Origin: Gammaproteobacteria bacterium
GTDB taxonomy: Bacteria > Pseudomonadota > Gammaproteobacteria > SZUA-229
Assembly (NCBI GenBank): GCA_003228405.1
Contig: QIDK01000136.1
Span: 1-44,182, forward strand
DNA: 44,182 bases
Reading direction: 5' to 3'
Shown: positions 28,584-37,277 of the stretch, in pieces
Layout: each line of letters opens with the position of its first letter
Position numbering within the stretch: position 1 is the first letter of the stretch
The notes under the pieces: model-generated
What the model was told of the DNA's origin: nothing
The model's database searches: none
What the model saw: only the letters and a program-made list of their open reading frames with translations
Program-made: the position numbers and the translations under genes

Positions 28584-31271
28584 ATGATTACAATTGACCT
28601 AAAATCATTGGTAGGAAAACAAAATGACTCATGCCGCACAGCACTCGAAGGTGCTGCAGGAATCTGCATGGCACGTACCCATTACAATATTGAAATTGAA
28701 CACTGGCTTATAAAGTTACTTGAATTACCTGATAGCGATATCTCTGCTCTGCTGGAAAAATTTGAAATAAATCCCGGTAAGTTAATGGCCGATTTAAATA
28801 AAGAGCTGGATAAATTCAAATCCGGCAACACCCGGGCACCCGCATTATCTCCAACCGTTGTAGATCTGGCTAAAAATGCCTGGATGTTAGCCTCAGTTGA
28901 ATACAGCCATCCGCAGGCCACTTCGGCTCACGTACTCGCGGCATTAATGCTCGATGAAAACCTGCGTCGTTCTACTGAAATATCTTCTGGCGAGCTTAAG
29001 AAAATTGCGCCGGAATCCCTGCGTGCGGTTTTGCCGAGCATTGTTGGCAGCACATCTGAATCTGTTAGTGCGGCAGTCGGTGACACAAGTATTTCTGCAG
29101 GTGGTGTTCCAAGCGGCCCAACAAGTACACCCTCACTCGATAAATTTACGGTCAATCTTACCGACGATGCTAAAAATGGAAAGATTGATGCGATATTAGG
29201 GCGTGATGAAGAAGTCAGACAAATCATCGATATTTTAACGCGTCGTCGCCAGAATAATCCCATTCTCACCGGAGAGGCCGGTGTAGGCAAAACCGCCGTA
29301 GTTGAAGGTTTTGCATTGCGCATTGCATCCGGCGATGTGCCCGATATCTTAAAAGGCGTTTCAGTGCGCAGCCTCGACCTTGGCCTGTTACAGGCGGGAG
29401 CCAGCGTTAAAGGTGAATTTGAGAACAGGCTTAAGTCTGTTATTGCAGAAGTAAAAGCCTCCCCGGAACCTATTATTATGTTTATCGATGAAGCCCATAC
29501 TTTAATTGGCGCTGGCGGTAAAGAAGGCCAGGGAGATGCAGCTAACTTATTAAAACCTGCCCTGGCTCGTGGTGAATTACGCACCATTGCAGCCACAACA
29601 TGGGCAGAGTACAAAAAATATTTTGAGCGTGACCCTGCCCTGACACGTCGTTTCCAGGTGGTTAAAATTGAAGAGCCTGATGAAACAAAAGCCATTAATA
29701 TGATGCGTTCTATTTCAGTTATGCTTGCCAGCCATCACGGCGTGCGCATTATGGATGAAGCAATTATTGACTCGGTTAAATTATCCAGTCGTTATATTAC
29801 CGCACGCCAGCTGCCCGATAAATCAGTTAGTTTATTAGACACAGCCTGCGCCAGAGTTTCATTAAGCCAGAGCACAACCCCGGCTGCCATTGAAGATACA
29901 CGCCGGCAGATTACCCAGCATGAATCCAATATCACTTCATTAGAGCGGGAAAATGCCACACTTGGTAATTGTGATGAGCGGATTGCAGAAATTAATGCCG
30001 AAAAAGAACAGCTGGAAAAAAACCTTGAAACTCAGAATACTCAATGGCAAAAAGAAACGAAGATAGTAAATAAAATTCATCAGCTACAGGGGAAAATTGA
30101 GGATGACTTCCATGCCCATAATTTATCTGAGAAAGAATTAAAAGAAGAAAATGCACCTCAAAAGCTGGCTGACGCAGAACGAGAAACCATAAAAGCAGAT
30201 CTGCATAAAATGATGAATGAGCTAACCGAATTACAGGGTGAAAACCCGCTCATACAGGTTAATGTTGATAGTCAGGCGATTGCTGAAGTGGTTGCCAACT
30301 GGACAGGTATTCCTGTTGGTAAAATGGTATCCGATGAAATCAATAATATTCTCGACCTTACAAATGTACTGGGGCAACGGGTTATTGGACAGAAGCATGG
30401 CCTCGAAGCCATAGCTCAGGCCATTCGCACATCTCGCGCCGGCTTAACCGACCCCCGTAAACCCATTGGCGTGTTCTTTTTAGTCGGTTCAAGCGGTGTA
30501 GGTAAAACTGAAACTGCTCTTGCCCTTGCTGATTTACTCTATGGCGGTGAGCAAAATATTACCACCATTAATATGTCAGAATTTAAAGAAGAGCATAAAG
30601 TTTCTATGTTGTTGGGTTCACCCCCGGGCTATGTTGGCTTCGGTGAAGGTGGGGTTTTAACCGAAGCGGTACGTAAAAAACCTTACAGTGTTATTTTATT
30701 AGATGAAATGGAAAAGGCCCACCCGGGTGTGCAGGATATTTTCTATAATCTATTAGACAAAGGCACCATAAGAGATGGCGAAGGCCGGGATATCGATTTC
30801 CGCAACACGGTTATTATTATGACTTCTAATGCGGGAGAAGAGCATATTCGTGCTCTTTGTGCAGCCGGCGATGAACTACCTGAGCCAGATGTATTACTGG
30901 ATAATTTCCGTCCGCAGCTACTGCAATACTTCAAACCCGCATTCCTCGGCAGAACAACCGTGATACCTTATTACCCTCTAAGTGATGACGATTTAATGAA
31001 AATCTGCAAAATTAATATGAATCGCATCGACAAACGCATTAAAGATCATTACGGAGCTGAATTTAGCTACGATGAAGACCTGATACTGCATGTCGTCGCC
31101 AGAAGTCAGGAAGTCGATACCGGGGCCAGAAATATCGAAAGTATCTTAACTCGCACCATGCTGCCAGAAATGGCATCCGAGTGCCTGACCCGTATCGCCA
31201 GTAATGAACCAATCAATAAAATTCATGTATCTGTCGATGATGATGGTAAATTTGGCTATCAGATAAATTAA
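28584..31271 (+). CDS. clpV: T6SS ATPase TssH (ClpV)
   Basis: Two AAA+ modules (GEAGVGKTAVVEG, GSSGVGKTETALALADLL), ClpV/ClpB architecture; near tssG. Confidence 0.97.
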   Translation: MITIDLKSLVGKQNDSCRTALEGAAGICMARTHYNIEIEHWLIKLLELPDSDISALLEKFEINPGKLMADLNKELDKFKSGNTRAPALSPTVVDLAKNAWMLASVEYSHPQATSAHVLAALMLDENLRRSTEISSGELKKIAPESLRAVLPSIVGSTSESVSAAVGDTSISAGGVPSGPTSTPSLDKFTVNLTDDAKNGKIDAILGRDEEVRQIIDILTRRRQNNPILTGEAGVGKTAVVEGFALRIASGDVPDILKGVSVRSLDLGLLQAGASVKGEFENRLKSVIAEVKASPEPIIMFIDEAHTLIGAGGKEGQGDAANLLKPALARGELRTIAATTWAEYKKYFERDPALTRRFQVVKIEEPDETKAINMMRSISVMLASHHGVRIMDEAIIDSVKLSSRYITARQLPDKSVSLLDTACARVSLSQSTTPAAIEDTRRQITQHESNITSLERENATLGNCDERIAEINAEKEQLEKNLETQNTQWQKETKIVNKIHQLQGKIEDDFHAHNLSEKELKEENAPQKLADAERETIKADLHKMMNELTELQGENPLIQVNVDSQAIAEVVANWTGIPVGKMVSDEINNILDLTNVLGQRVIGQKHGLEAIAQAIRTSRAGLTDPRKPIGVFFLVGSSGVGKTETALALADLLYGGEQNITTINMSEFKEEHKVSMLLGSPPGYVGFGEGGVLTEAVRKKPYSVILLDEMEKAHPGVQDIFYNLLDKGTIRDGEGRDIDFRNTVIIMTSNAGEEHIRALCAAGDELPEPDVLLDNFRPQLLQYFKPAFLGRTTVIPYYPLSDDDLMKICKINMNRIDKRIKDHYGAEFSYDEDLILHVVARSQEVDTGARNIESILTRTMLPEMASECLTRIASNEPINKIHVSVDDDGKFGYQIN

Positions 31272-31310
31272 GCCGGCAAATCTCTGTCACTATTTGATCA
31301 GAGGTTCTAC

Positions 31311-31347
31311 TTTAGTGCAGTCTGGGTGAATTCAGACTGTAGCTAAA
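31311..31347 (+). terminator. Candidate terminator/hairpin after clpV
   Basis: CAGTCTG-N8-CAGACTG stem flanked by TTTAG/CTAAA; weak T tract. Confidence 0.45.
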
Positions 31348-31377
31348 AACCATGTTTTCCTGCAATTCACACAGGCA

Positions 31378-31430
31378 ACATCATCATTAATTATTGCTTT
31401 ACCAAAACTTTCATACTGCGCAGACCAGAC
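31378..31430 (-). pseudogene. RHS core fragment (53 bp)
   Basis: About 50/53 identical to 33801-33853 inside the RHS ORF; encodes the [13 protein letters not shown] motif on the minus strand. Confidence 0.75.
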
Positions 31431-31535
31431 CACGCTAATTCCATTTTTCATTAACTAAGATTTAGCTCGAGTATGCTTACACCGATGTCAGCATAATATC
31501 CGCGCATTTGTTTAAACATAAAGGGCTTTGACCCA

Positions 31536-31558
31536 TTTAACTGTTGACCCCTTTAACT
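31536..31558 (+). repeat. Flanking direct repeat TTTAACTGTTGACCCCTTTAACT
   Basis: Matches 34576-34596 with a 2-nt indel; the pair brackets the RHS cassette. Confidence 0.65.
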
Positions 31559-31748
31559 GATATTGTAATCCCTCTAAAAAATAGACGATGCTCATTCGAA
31601 ACTGGAAGCCTGCCCTGAATTGGTTTATGATTGAGTTTGAAGAACGTTTAACTGATTATATTTAACCATGACAGTTACACAGAATTATTTACAGCGTCCT
31701 AATTTAATATTCCACCTATTTGGCTAATAATGAAAAGACCTGATACTA

Positions 31749-32213
31749 TTATTTAGGAGTTAGTACAAGATCTTTTATAACAGTATACTCTTTAGTACTT
31801 TTCCCTAGAGTATAAGTAAATATAAATTGACTTGTCATTTTATCATTTGGTGTATCTGTAGTGAAGCCCCAAACTTTCTCAAATGATATTGATTTACCTC
31901 GAGCCAGTGTCCTGCTATTTTTCCATGGCCATTTATTTACAATATCACCTAAACCACTCGTTTGTTTGTTACCTAAGCTTTTAAAAATAACACTTTTCAT
32001 ATGTAATGATTTACGATAGCCATTCGTTAGCTTTATAGCAAATTTAGAGTAATCATATATCTTGATTCCATCGACCTTAGTAGTCTTTTTTACATGATAT
32101 ACAGGTGATTTTGGATTAAAAGCAACTTTTAATTTCGAACCTGCATTGGCTGTGCTTTGTTGTTGAAATATCAATAAAATTAATACAGATAACATAAATT
32201 TAATTTTTTTCAT
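31749..32213 (-). CDS. Predicted exported protein of unknown function (154 aa)
   Basis: Signal peptide MKKIKFMLSVLILLIFQQQSTANA; last gene of the RHS cassette. Confidence 0.65.
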   Translation of the reverse strand: MKKIKFMLSVLILLIFQQQSTANAGSKLKVAFNPKSPVYHVKKTTKVDGIKIYDYSKFAIKLTNGYRKSLHMKSVIFKSLGNKQTSGLGDIVNKWPWKNSRTLARGKSISFEKVWGFTTDTPNDKMTSQFIFTYTLGKSTKEYTVIKDLVLTPK

Positions 32214-32244
32214 AAATGCTCACTTATATTTTGGTTTTAAAATT

Positions 32245-33351
32245 TTAGTTAACTGACTTTTTGTACAGATTTATTATACTATTTGTATAGTCTGTCCAAA
32301 TAATTGCATCATTACTTATAAACATACGCTGCCTCAGTTTTCCTATGACTTTCGGTAACTTTTCTTCTCCAGGTCCTGCTCCAACAACAATATAGGTTTT
32401 GCCATCATAAGCAATTGAGGTATAAAAATCTGGTTGTCCTGTTGACGTAAATGACCAGTCATAACCATCTTTGCTTTTTGCTACTGTTCCACAGTTACCT
32501 ACTGCAATAAATTGTTTACCATCCCATATTGCATCGTATAAATCTGCCTCTGTATTCAATTTTTGAACTTTCCAGGTTTTGCCTTGATCACTGCTTGTTG
32601 AAATATATCCAAAATCACCAACTGATACAAAAACAGAGTCATTTTGAATCAAAGTTTGAGCATAGCCATGCGGTTGTTTTTCTCCACCAAGATATTCCCA
32701 ATCGATAACATTATCACTTACATATACACCTTTGCTTCTAGTTAGTAGGTAAAATTTATTATCAAATACCATCATATCTCTTGAGGATGGCATTAATCTA
32801 CCTTTTTTTAAATTGTATATATCATCTCCATAAAAAAAATATTCATCTTTATAAGTTTCATTCTTATCCAAAGAAAACATACCTCTTTTATTATACGGCA
32901 CCCCCCAATACTCCATTCTCAGAAGCATATTTTGTTTGGAAAAATCTAAAAACAAATGGATATCATGAAAAAAAACTTCATCTATATGGTAATTCCCCCC
33001 ACCCATTAATGATACATCGATCATGCTCCAATTTATCAAGTCATCACTAATATATATTTCATGTGATGCGCTAGTAACAAAGTATTTTTCACCATTCCAT
33101 GAAATTGAATTTAGACCATACTCATCAATATCATTTAGCAACCAGGCTTTTCCATCTCTACTTGATAAAATATATCCATTACTATCAACTATTCTAAAAT
33201 AACCATTTATAAATTTAACATCATTAAACACACCCAAATGGGTCAAACTATTTTTTATCGGTTTAAAGCAACCTGTATTTACATCTTCAGACCTAACATT
33301 AAAAACCCATGCACAAATAATTACATAAACGAGCCAAAAGAACCTCCTCAT
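32245..33351 (-). CDS. Predicted exported beta-propeller-like protein with Asp-box-like repeats
   Basis: Signal peptide; repeated motifs SSRDGKAW, ISDDLINW, VSDNVIDW, TSSDQGKTW, KSKDGYDW, ISNDAIIW; starts 3 bp after the RHS stop. Confidence 0.7.
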   Translation of the reverse strand: MRRFFWLVYVIICAWVFNVRSEDVNTGCFKPIKNSLTHLGVFNDVKFINGYFRIVDSNGYILSSRDGKAWLLNDIDEYGLNSISWNGEKYFVTSASHEIYISDDLINWSMIDVSLMGGGNYHIDEVFFHDIHLFLDFSKQNMLLRMEYWGVPYNKRGMFSLDKNETYKDEYFFYGDDIYNLKKGRLMPSSRDMMVFDNKFYLLTRSKGVYVSDNVIDWEYLGGEKQPHGYAQTLIQNDSVFVSVGDFGYISTSSDQGKTWKVQKLNTEADLYDAIWDGKQFIAVGNCGTVAKSKDGYDWSFTSTGQPDFYTSIAYDGKTYIVVGAGPGEEKLPKVIGKLRQRMFISNDAIIWTDYTNSIINLYKKSVN

Positions 33352-33354
33352 AAC

Positions 33355-33837
33355 TCATCCCCCACAAAACAAATCAGGGTCATAGTCTTTATCCAATTCT
33401 TTCAAAATATCATCTAAAAGCTTGCTTGGGTCATCATTTTTACCATCTCCATCGCTATCAGTATCAGGGTTTTTATCTCGAGTAACAGTAGCTACTTGAT
33501 CACCATTATCACACGTACATGTAAACGTCATCTCTCCTCCCCCATCTCCACGTGTTCCATCCTGTCCTCCGGTTATATTCCAGTTTCCATTCAGACCAAA
33601 TAGGTCTATCCAGTAAAGCGGATTATTGAAAACGTAAATATATGTATTTATGCCGCCTCTAAGCCCAATAGGATCACTGATGATAAAGCGCCCAAGACTT
33701 GAAGAATAATACCTAAATCTATTATAACTAAGCCCGGATTCTAAATCCAGATACTGCCCAGGCAGACGATGTAAACACAACCGTCGTGCCATTACCATCC
33801 ACATCATCATTAACAACTGCTTTACCAAAACTTTCAT
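33355..33837 (-). pseudogene. RHS core C-terminal end plus variable C-terminal tail (downstream half of a frameshifted RHS gene)
   Basis: [58 protein letters not shown] (RHS hallmark), then a ~76 aa variable tail. Confidence 0.8.
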
Positions 33838-34562
33838 ACTGCGCAGACCAGACTATTGACTTACTACTATTTATTAACAGTCTCGGCGCTTCAAGATGAT
33901 CTTTAAACACATCATAAATACCATTGACATCGGCAACTTGTATCGGTGTAAAACTGTTTGGTAAATAAGCATAACGTATTTGTTGTAGACCGCTGTTATT
34001 ATATTCGGTTAACAGTTTATTTCTGTCCCATAAAAACCAGGTGGTTGTCCCATTCACTGTTTTATTTAACCGTTTACCAAATGGGTCGTATAAATAACTG
34101 GCTGTTGTTCCGGTTTTAGTGAAATTTGTTAATCGATTAATGTGGTTGTAGGTATATGTTTCACCATTGGCATTGGATGTCATATTTCCATCATTATCAA
34201 ACACGTAACTTGTTATTCCCGGTGATGCTGTTATGCGATTATTGCTGTCATAATTATATAGTGCGGCATCTACAGGATCTTCTCGGTTTCCTACCCTGTC
34301 ATAAGCATAGTTTTCTGCAGTCAAGCCACTTGCTGCTGGATGTATCGCCTGTGTCAGCTCATCTAAGCCGTTATAGTTATAATCATGTAAACCGATACTG
34401 TCTGTTATAGTATCCACATTGTTGGCAGCGTCATAGATGTAATCCAGCCTTTCTAGCTGTATGGTACCATCCATTTGGGTAATATCTTTTACTGGTCCAT
34501 TGGTTTCATAGTTGTAGTCAGTAATAATTCCAGTTGGGCTTGTGAGCTGCTTTAATTTTCTG
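33728..34562 (-). pseudogene. RHS/YD-repeat core fragment (upstream half), 5' truncated
   Basis: YD repeats (YDRVGNRED, YTYNHINRLTNF, LYDPFGKRLNKTVNG, RYAYLPNSFTPIQVADV); frame stays open upstream of the ATG at 34474 until an in-frame stop in the TTTAACTTGACCCCTTTAACT repeat. Confidence 0.8.
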
Positions 34563-34575
34563 CCCCCTTTAACTC

Positions 34576-34596
34576 TTTAACTTGACCCCTTTAACT
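34576..34596 (+). repeat. Flanking direct repeat TTTAACTTGACCCCTTTAACT
   Basis: Matches 31536-31558 with a 2-nt indel. Confidence 0.65.
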
Positions 34597-35101
34597 TTTT
34601 ATGGCATGTGCCATGGAAAGACGTGGCCCCGTTATCAGTTATGCTTTATAAGAGATCGGGCTTTGGTTAGGGTGCGGGCACTATTTCCCGCACTTATGCG
34701 TGAATTAACACCAGCCTTTTTAGGCTCACGTTTCTTCCCCTCCGGTTCCAGAAGGGTCTCGGCCATTGCTCTCTGGCTTATGGTTAAATGCCGGTTTTTT
34801 CATATAACAGAAAAAAGGAATGAAGTCTTCTGTGTAAGGGGGCTTTTTGCGGGACTGGCTGGGCTGATGCACAAAACCGTAAGAAGCTCTTGCCCTGGAA
34901 TGCTAGAATCTGGCATCTCAGAACAATATAGCGGGTTCTTTCTGGAATGTGGCCTTATGCCTTGTTAATCATCACGTTCATAACAGCCCTGTATGCAACG
35001 TTCCCAGAGTGGGCGGGGCTTATGGGGCTGATACTGCTATCTATTATCAAATAGACAACTATTCATTAGCAAAGCCAGGTTATTTTTCATATACTCACTA
35101 T

Positions 35102-35452
35102 ATGGATAAGATATGTGAAACAACTATTAATATACTTGGCTTTTTTGATAAAGAGGAAAATATCTGGTCGGCTGTCGCGCTTGAACTTGATTTATGGGGT
35201 TACGGTGACACTAAAGATGAATCGCTTAAGGAGATAATAGAAGCCATTCAGGCACAAATAGGGTTTTCGGAATTTAAAAATAACCCTGACTTACTATTAC
35301 ACCCAGCACCAGCCATGTATTTTCACATGTATGCACAAGCACAGAATGAAGCGCTACAGGCTGGTGTGTATCATAATGCAATAGAAAGAGATACTTTTGC
35401 AGCTGGCATCCCTTTTCCAACTGATTCGAATAGTCGCTACGCAGTAGCTTAA
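35102..35452 (+). CDS. HicB-like antitoxin (start refined inside the 34949 ORF)
   Basis: DKEENIWSAVALELDLWGYGDTKDESLKEIIEAIQAQ, HicB-like fold; directly upstream of a HicA-like ORF. Confidence 0.6.
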   Translation: MDKICETTINILGFFDKEENIWSAVALELDLWGYGDTKDESLKEIIEAIQAQIGFSEFKNNPDLLLHPAPAMYFHMYAQAQNEALQAGVYHNAIERDTFAAGIPFPTDSNSRYAVA

Positions 35453-35457
35453 ATTCA

Positions 35458-35694
35458 GTGCCTAAAACTTTTTCGTTTAATGAATTAATTAAACTTTTAC
35501 AGAAGCACGATAACCGCTTTGAAATATATTTAGACAAAGGAAAAGGTAGTCACCGGATGCTTTTCCATCCAGACATAAATGGGCGGAGTGAATCTTACCC
35601 GTTGAAATTCCACGGAAAAAAAACAGAAGTCCGCATAGGTCATTTAACAGCTATCATTCGCCGTTTTGATTTGCCTAAAAAAATATTTAGATAA
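35458..35694 (+). CDS. HicA-like toxin, probable GTG start
   Basis: FNELIKLLQKHDNRFEIYLDKGKGSHRMLFHPDINGRSESYPLKFHGKKTEVRIGHLTAIIRRFDL. Confidence 0.7.
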   Translation: MPKTFSFNELIKLLQKHDNRFEIYLDKGKGSHRMLFHPDINGRSESYPLKFHGKKTEVRIGHLTAIIRRFDLPKKIFR

Positions 35695-35827
35695 TCTTAA
35701 GCCACTTCTGCCAGTTGCTGCCACCTCGATGATTGCTTGATGCTGATGCCCATACGGTTAATCTCTGTTAGACCTGCCAGCAAGCGGGTACGTGATGATT
35801 ATCACAGCATTATGTGAGGTGAATACT

Positions 35828-36010
35828 ATGAAAGAAACATTTAAGCATTCCGATGGTAGTGACATCATAGTGAATGAAAAGGACTATGAAGACATTAAAA
35901 ATCTGACTGATGAAGAGTTTGAAAAGATGGCGCAGGCAGATTCAGATCACCCCCCTATGTCTGATGAAGAATCAAAAAGACTTAAACGGATTAACCCTCG
36001 AATCCTCTAA
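35828..36010 (+). CDS. Small hypothetical protein, possible antitoxin-like remnant
   Basis: ATG at 35828 after GTGAGGTGA; acidic, DADHPPMSDEESKRLKRINPRIL-type ending. Confidence 0.4.
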   Translation: MKETFKHSDGSDIIVNEKDYEDIKNLTDEEFEKMAQADSDHPPMSDEESKRLKRINPRIL

Positions 36011-36021
36011 TTAAAAACGTT

Positions 36022-36053
36022 AAAAAAACCCCCGGTACTGGAGGGACACCGGG
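36022..36053 (-). terminator. Rho-independent terminator on minus strand
   Basis: Minus strand: CCCGGT-N11-ACCGGG-GGTTTTTTT. Confidence 0.65.
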
Positions 36054-36090
36054 AGTAAAATAGGTATGGATTTCGACCGCTACCTGTTTT

Positions 36091-36285
36091 TTACGCATAA
36101 CAGCCCTGGTTAATCCAGAACTGAGTTTTCATATCGGGCAGCAACAGTCTAAAGCCTTTATCCTGTGCAAACTTCACCATTTGTTTAGCATCGGATTGGC
36201 CTACGTCGGCATTCACAAAAAAAAATATAACCCGCTTTCACAATTTCAGTAGAGAGCTGCATCATTAGCGTTGTTTTGCCGCGTT
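36091..36285 (-). pseudogene. Decayed P-loop ATPase fragment
   Basis: Minus strand reads GKTTLMMQLSTEIVKAGYIFF, then a frameshift in a T-run, then VNADVGQSDAKQMVKFAQDKGFRLLLPDMKTQFWINQGCYA*. Confidence 0.55.
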
Positions 36286-36624
36286 AAAGAATTGGAAAAT
36301 CGCGCCTTCTGAGAAGAGCTGGCTCGACTGGATATAGAGGAAGATCAGTAATGTATTTAGAAGGGCTGGGTTTTTATACGAGTATGCAGACCGCATTTAA
36401 CGGCCGCCAATTCCCAGGTTTTTATTAAGCTGTTAATTTTTTATTTTTGCATACTAAGATATCAGCAGATTGCTGGATGCTGTTTAGTTTGAGGTTTGCT
36501 GCTTGAGATTGTTCTGAATTCTGATTTTGAAGAGACATTATTTGCTCCAGTTAGTGGATACTTAGCCTCTTTGTATATTGTTTGTGCAAATTTATTTAAT
36601 ACCCACTTTTCGAAAAAGTCAATA

Positions 36625-36668
36625 CAAAAAAAGCCTCTTAGAAATTTATATGGAATCTCTAAGAGGCT
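36625..36668 (-). terminator. Terminator downstream of tRNA-Ser
   Basis: AGCCTCTTAGA...TCTAAGAGGCT, perfect 11-bp stem, followed by TTTTTTT on the minus strand. Confidence 0.85.
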
Positions 36669-36674
36669 CTTGTA

Positions 36675-36764
36675 TGGCGGAGAGCGAGGGATTCGAACCC
36701 TCGATACTGTTTCCAATATACACCCTTAGCAGGGGTGCGCCTTCAGCCACTCGGCCAGCTCTCC
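36675..36764 (-). tRNA. tRNA-Ser(GCU), CCA encoded
   Basis: GGAGAGCTGGCCGAGTGGCTGAAGGCGCACCCCTGCTAAGGGTGTATATTGGAAACAGTATCGAGGGTTCGAATCCCTCGCTCTCCGCCA; anticodon GCT, long variable arm. Confidence 0.97.
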
Positions 36765-36895
36765 AGTTCTTTTTTAACAGTATTATGTACTGCTATTGTA
36801 ATGTGCGCCTTATTCCGGACTCCTGTCCTCCACCCCTTCAGGGCCATGGTGATAAAAGGCAATCACCATGTTCAAATTGTTCCAGACAATTTAGT

Positions 36896-36980
36896 CAGCC
36901 ACTCGGCCAGCTCTCCAGTTCTTTTTTAACTGCACTATGTGCTGCTATTGTAATGTGCGCCTTATTGCGGACTCCTGCCC
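36896..36980 (-). repeat. Duplicated tRNA-Ser 5' fragment plus upstream region
   Basis: Near-identical to 36744-36828 (offset 152 bp); contains only GGAGAGCTGGCCGAGTGGCTG of the tRNA. Confidence 0.85.
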
Positions 36981-37016
36981 AATAACCTGTATGCTAAATC
37001 TTTGCTTTGTTTAAAC

Positions 37017-37043
37017 AAAACCGCCGCGAATGGCGGCGGTTTT
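37017..37043 (-). terminator. GC-rich hairpin, likely terminator
   Basis: AAAACCGCCGC-N5-GCGGCGGTTTT, then TTTTGTTT on the minus strand. Confidence 0.6.
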
Positions 37044-37277
37044 GAGGTGGCTAGAATACCTTTGATCCTGTCTCAGGTAAAGCCTAAATTGCCACTGAGC
37101 CAGTGATTAATTCAGGTTAATGAGCTTGCTGTTCAAAAGTTTCAGGCACATCGCAAACAGCATAGCCAATAGCTGGCTATTAGCTTAAATTTCAACGTAG
37201 TAACGGGAAGTTTTGGGTACTAAGATCACAATTGTGATTTGATCAGGGGCTCCCTGCAACTATTCATCTTTAAATTA

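Noticed and set aside
34582-34968. 128 aa ORF MTPLTFYGMCHG...GLMPC
   Set aside because: Composition is not protein-like and it lies over multiple hairpins; treated as a structured non-coding segment.
34960-35030. attC/integron-like site near GCCTTATGCCTTGTTAATC
   Set aside because: No paired RYYYAAC/GTTRRRY core with L boxes and no integrase in the window.
34949-35101. N-terminal extension of the HicB-like ORF
   Set aside because: Overlaps GC-rich non-coding structure; the HicB-like region begins at the ATG at 35102.
36496-36985. ORFs 36496..36729, 36578..36985 and 36735..36929 (e.g. YGGERGIRTLDTVSNIHP, MAESEGFEPSILF)
   Set aside because: They read antisense through tRNA-Ser(GCU) and its duplicated fragment; the GERGIRTLD-type peptide is a well-known tRNA-derived spurious translation.
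37225-37238. ATCACAATTGTGAT palindrome as a CRP site
   Set aside because: Half-site order and spacing do not match TGTGA-N6-TCACA, and it is downstream of csrA; kept only as an unexplained 14-bp palindrome.
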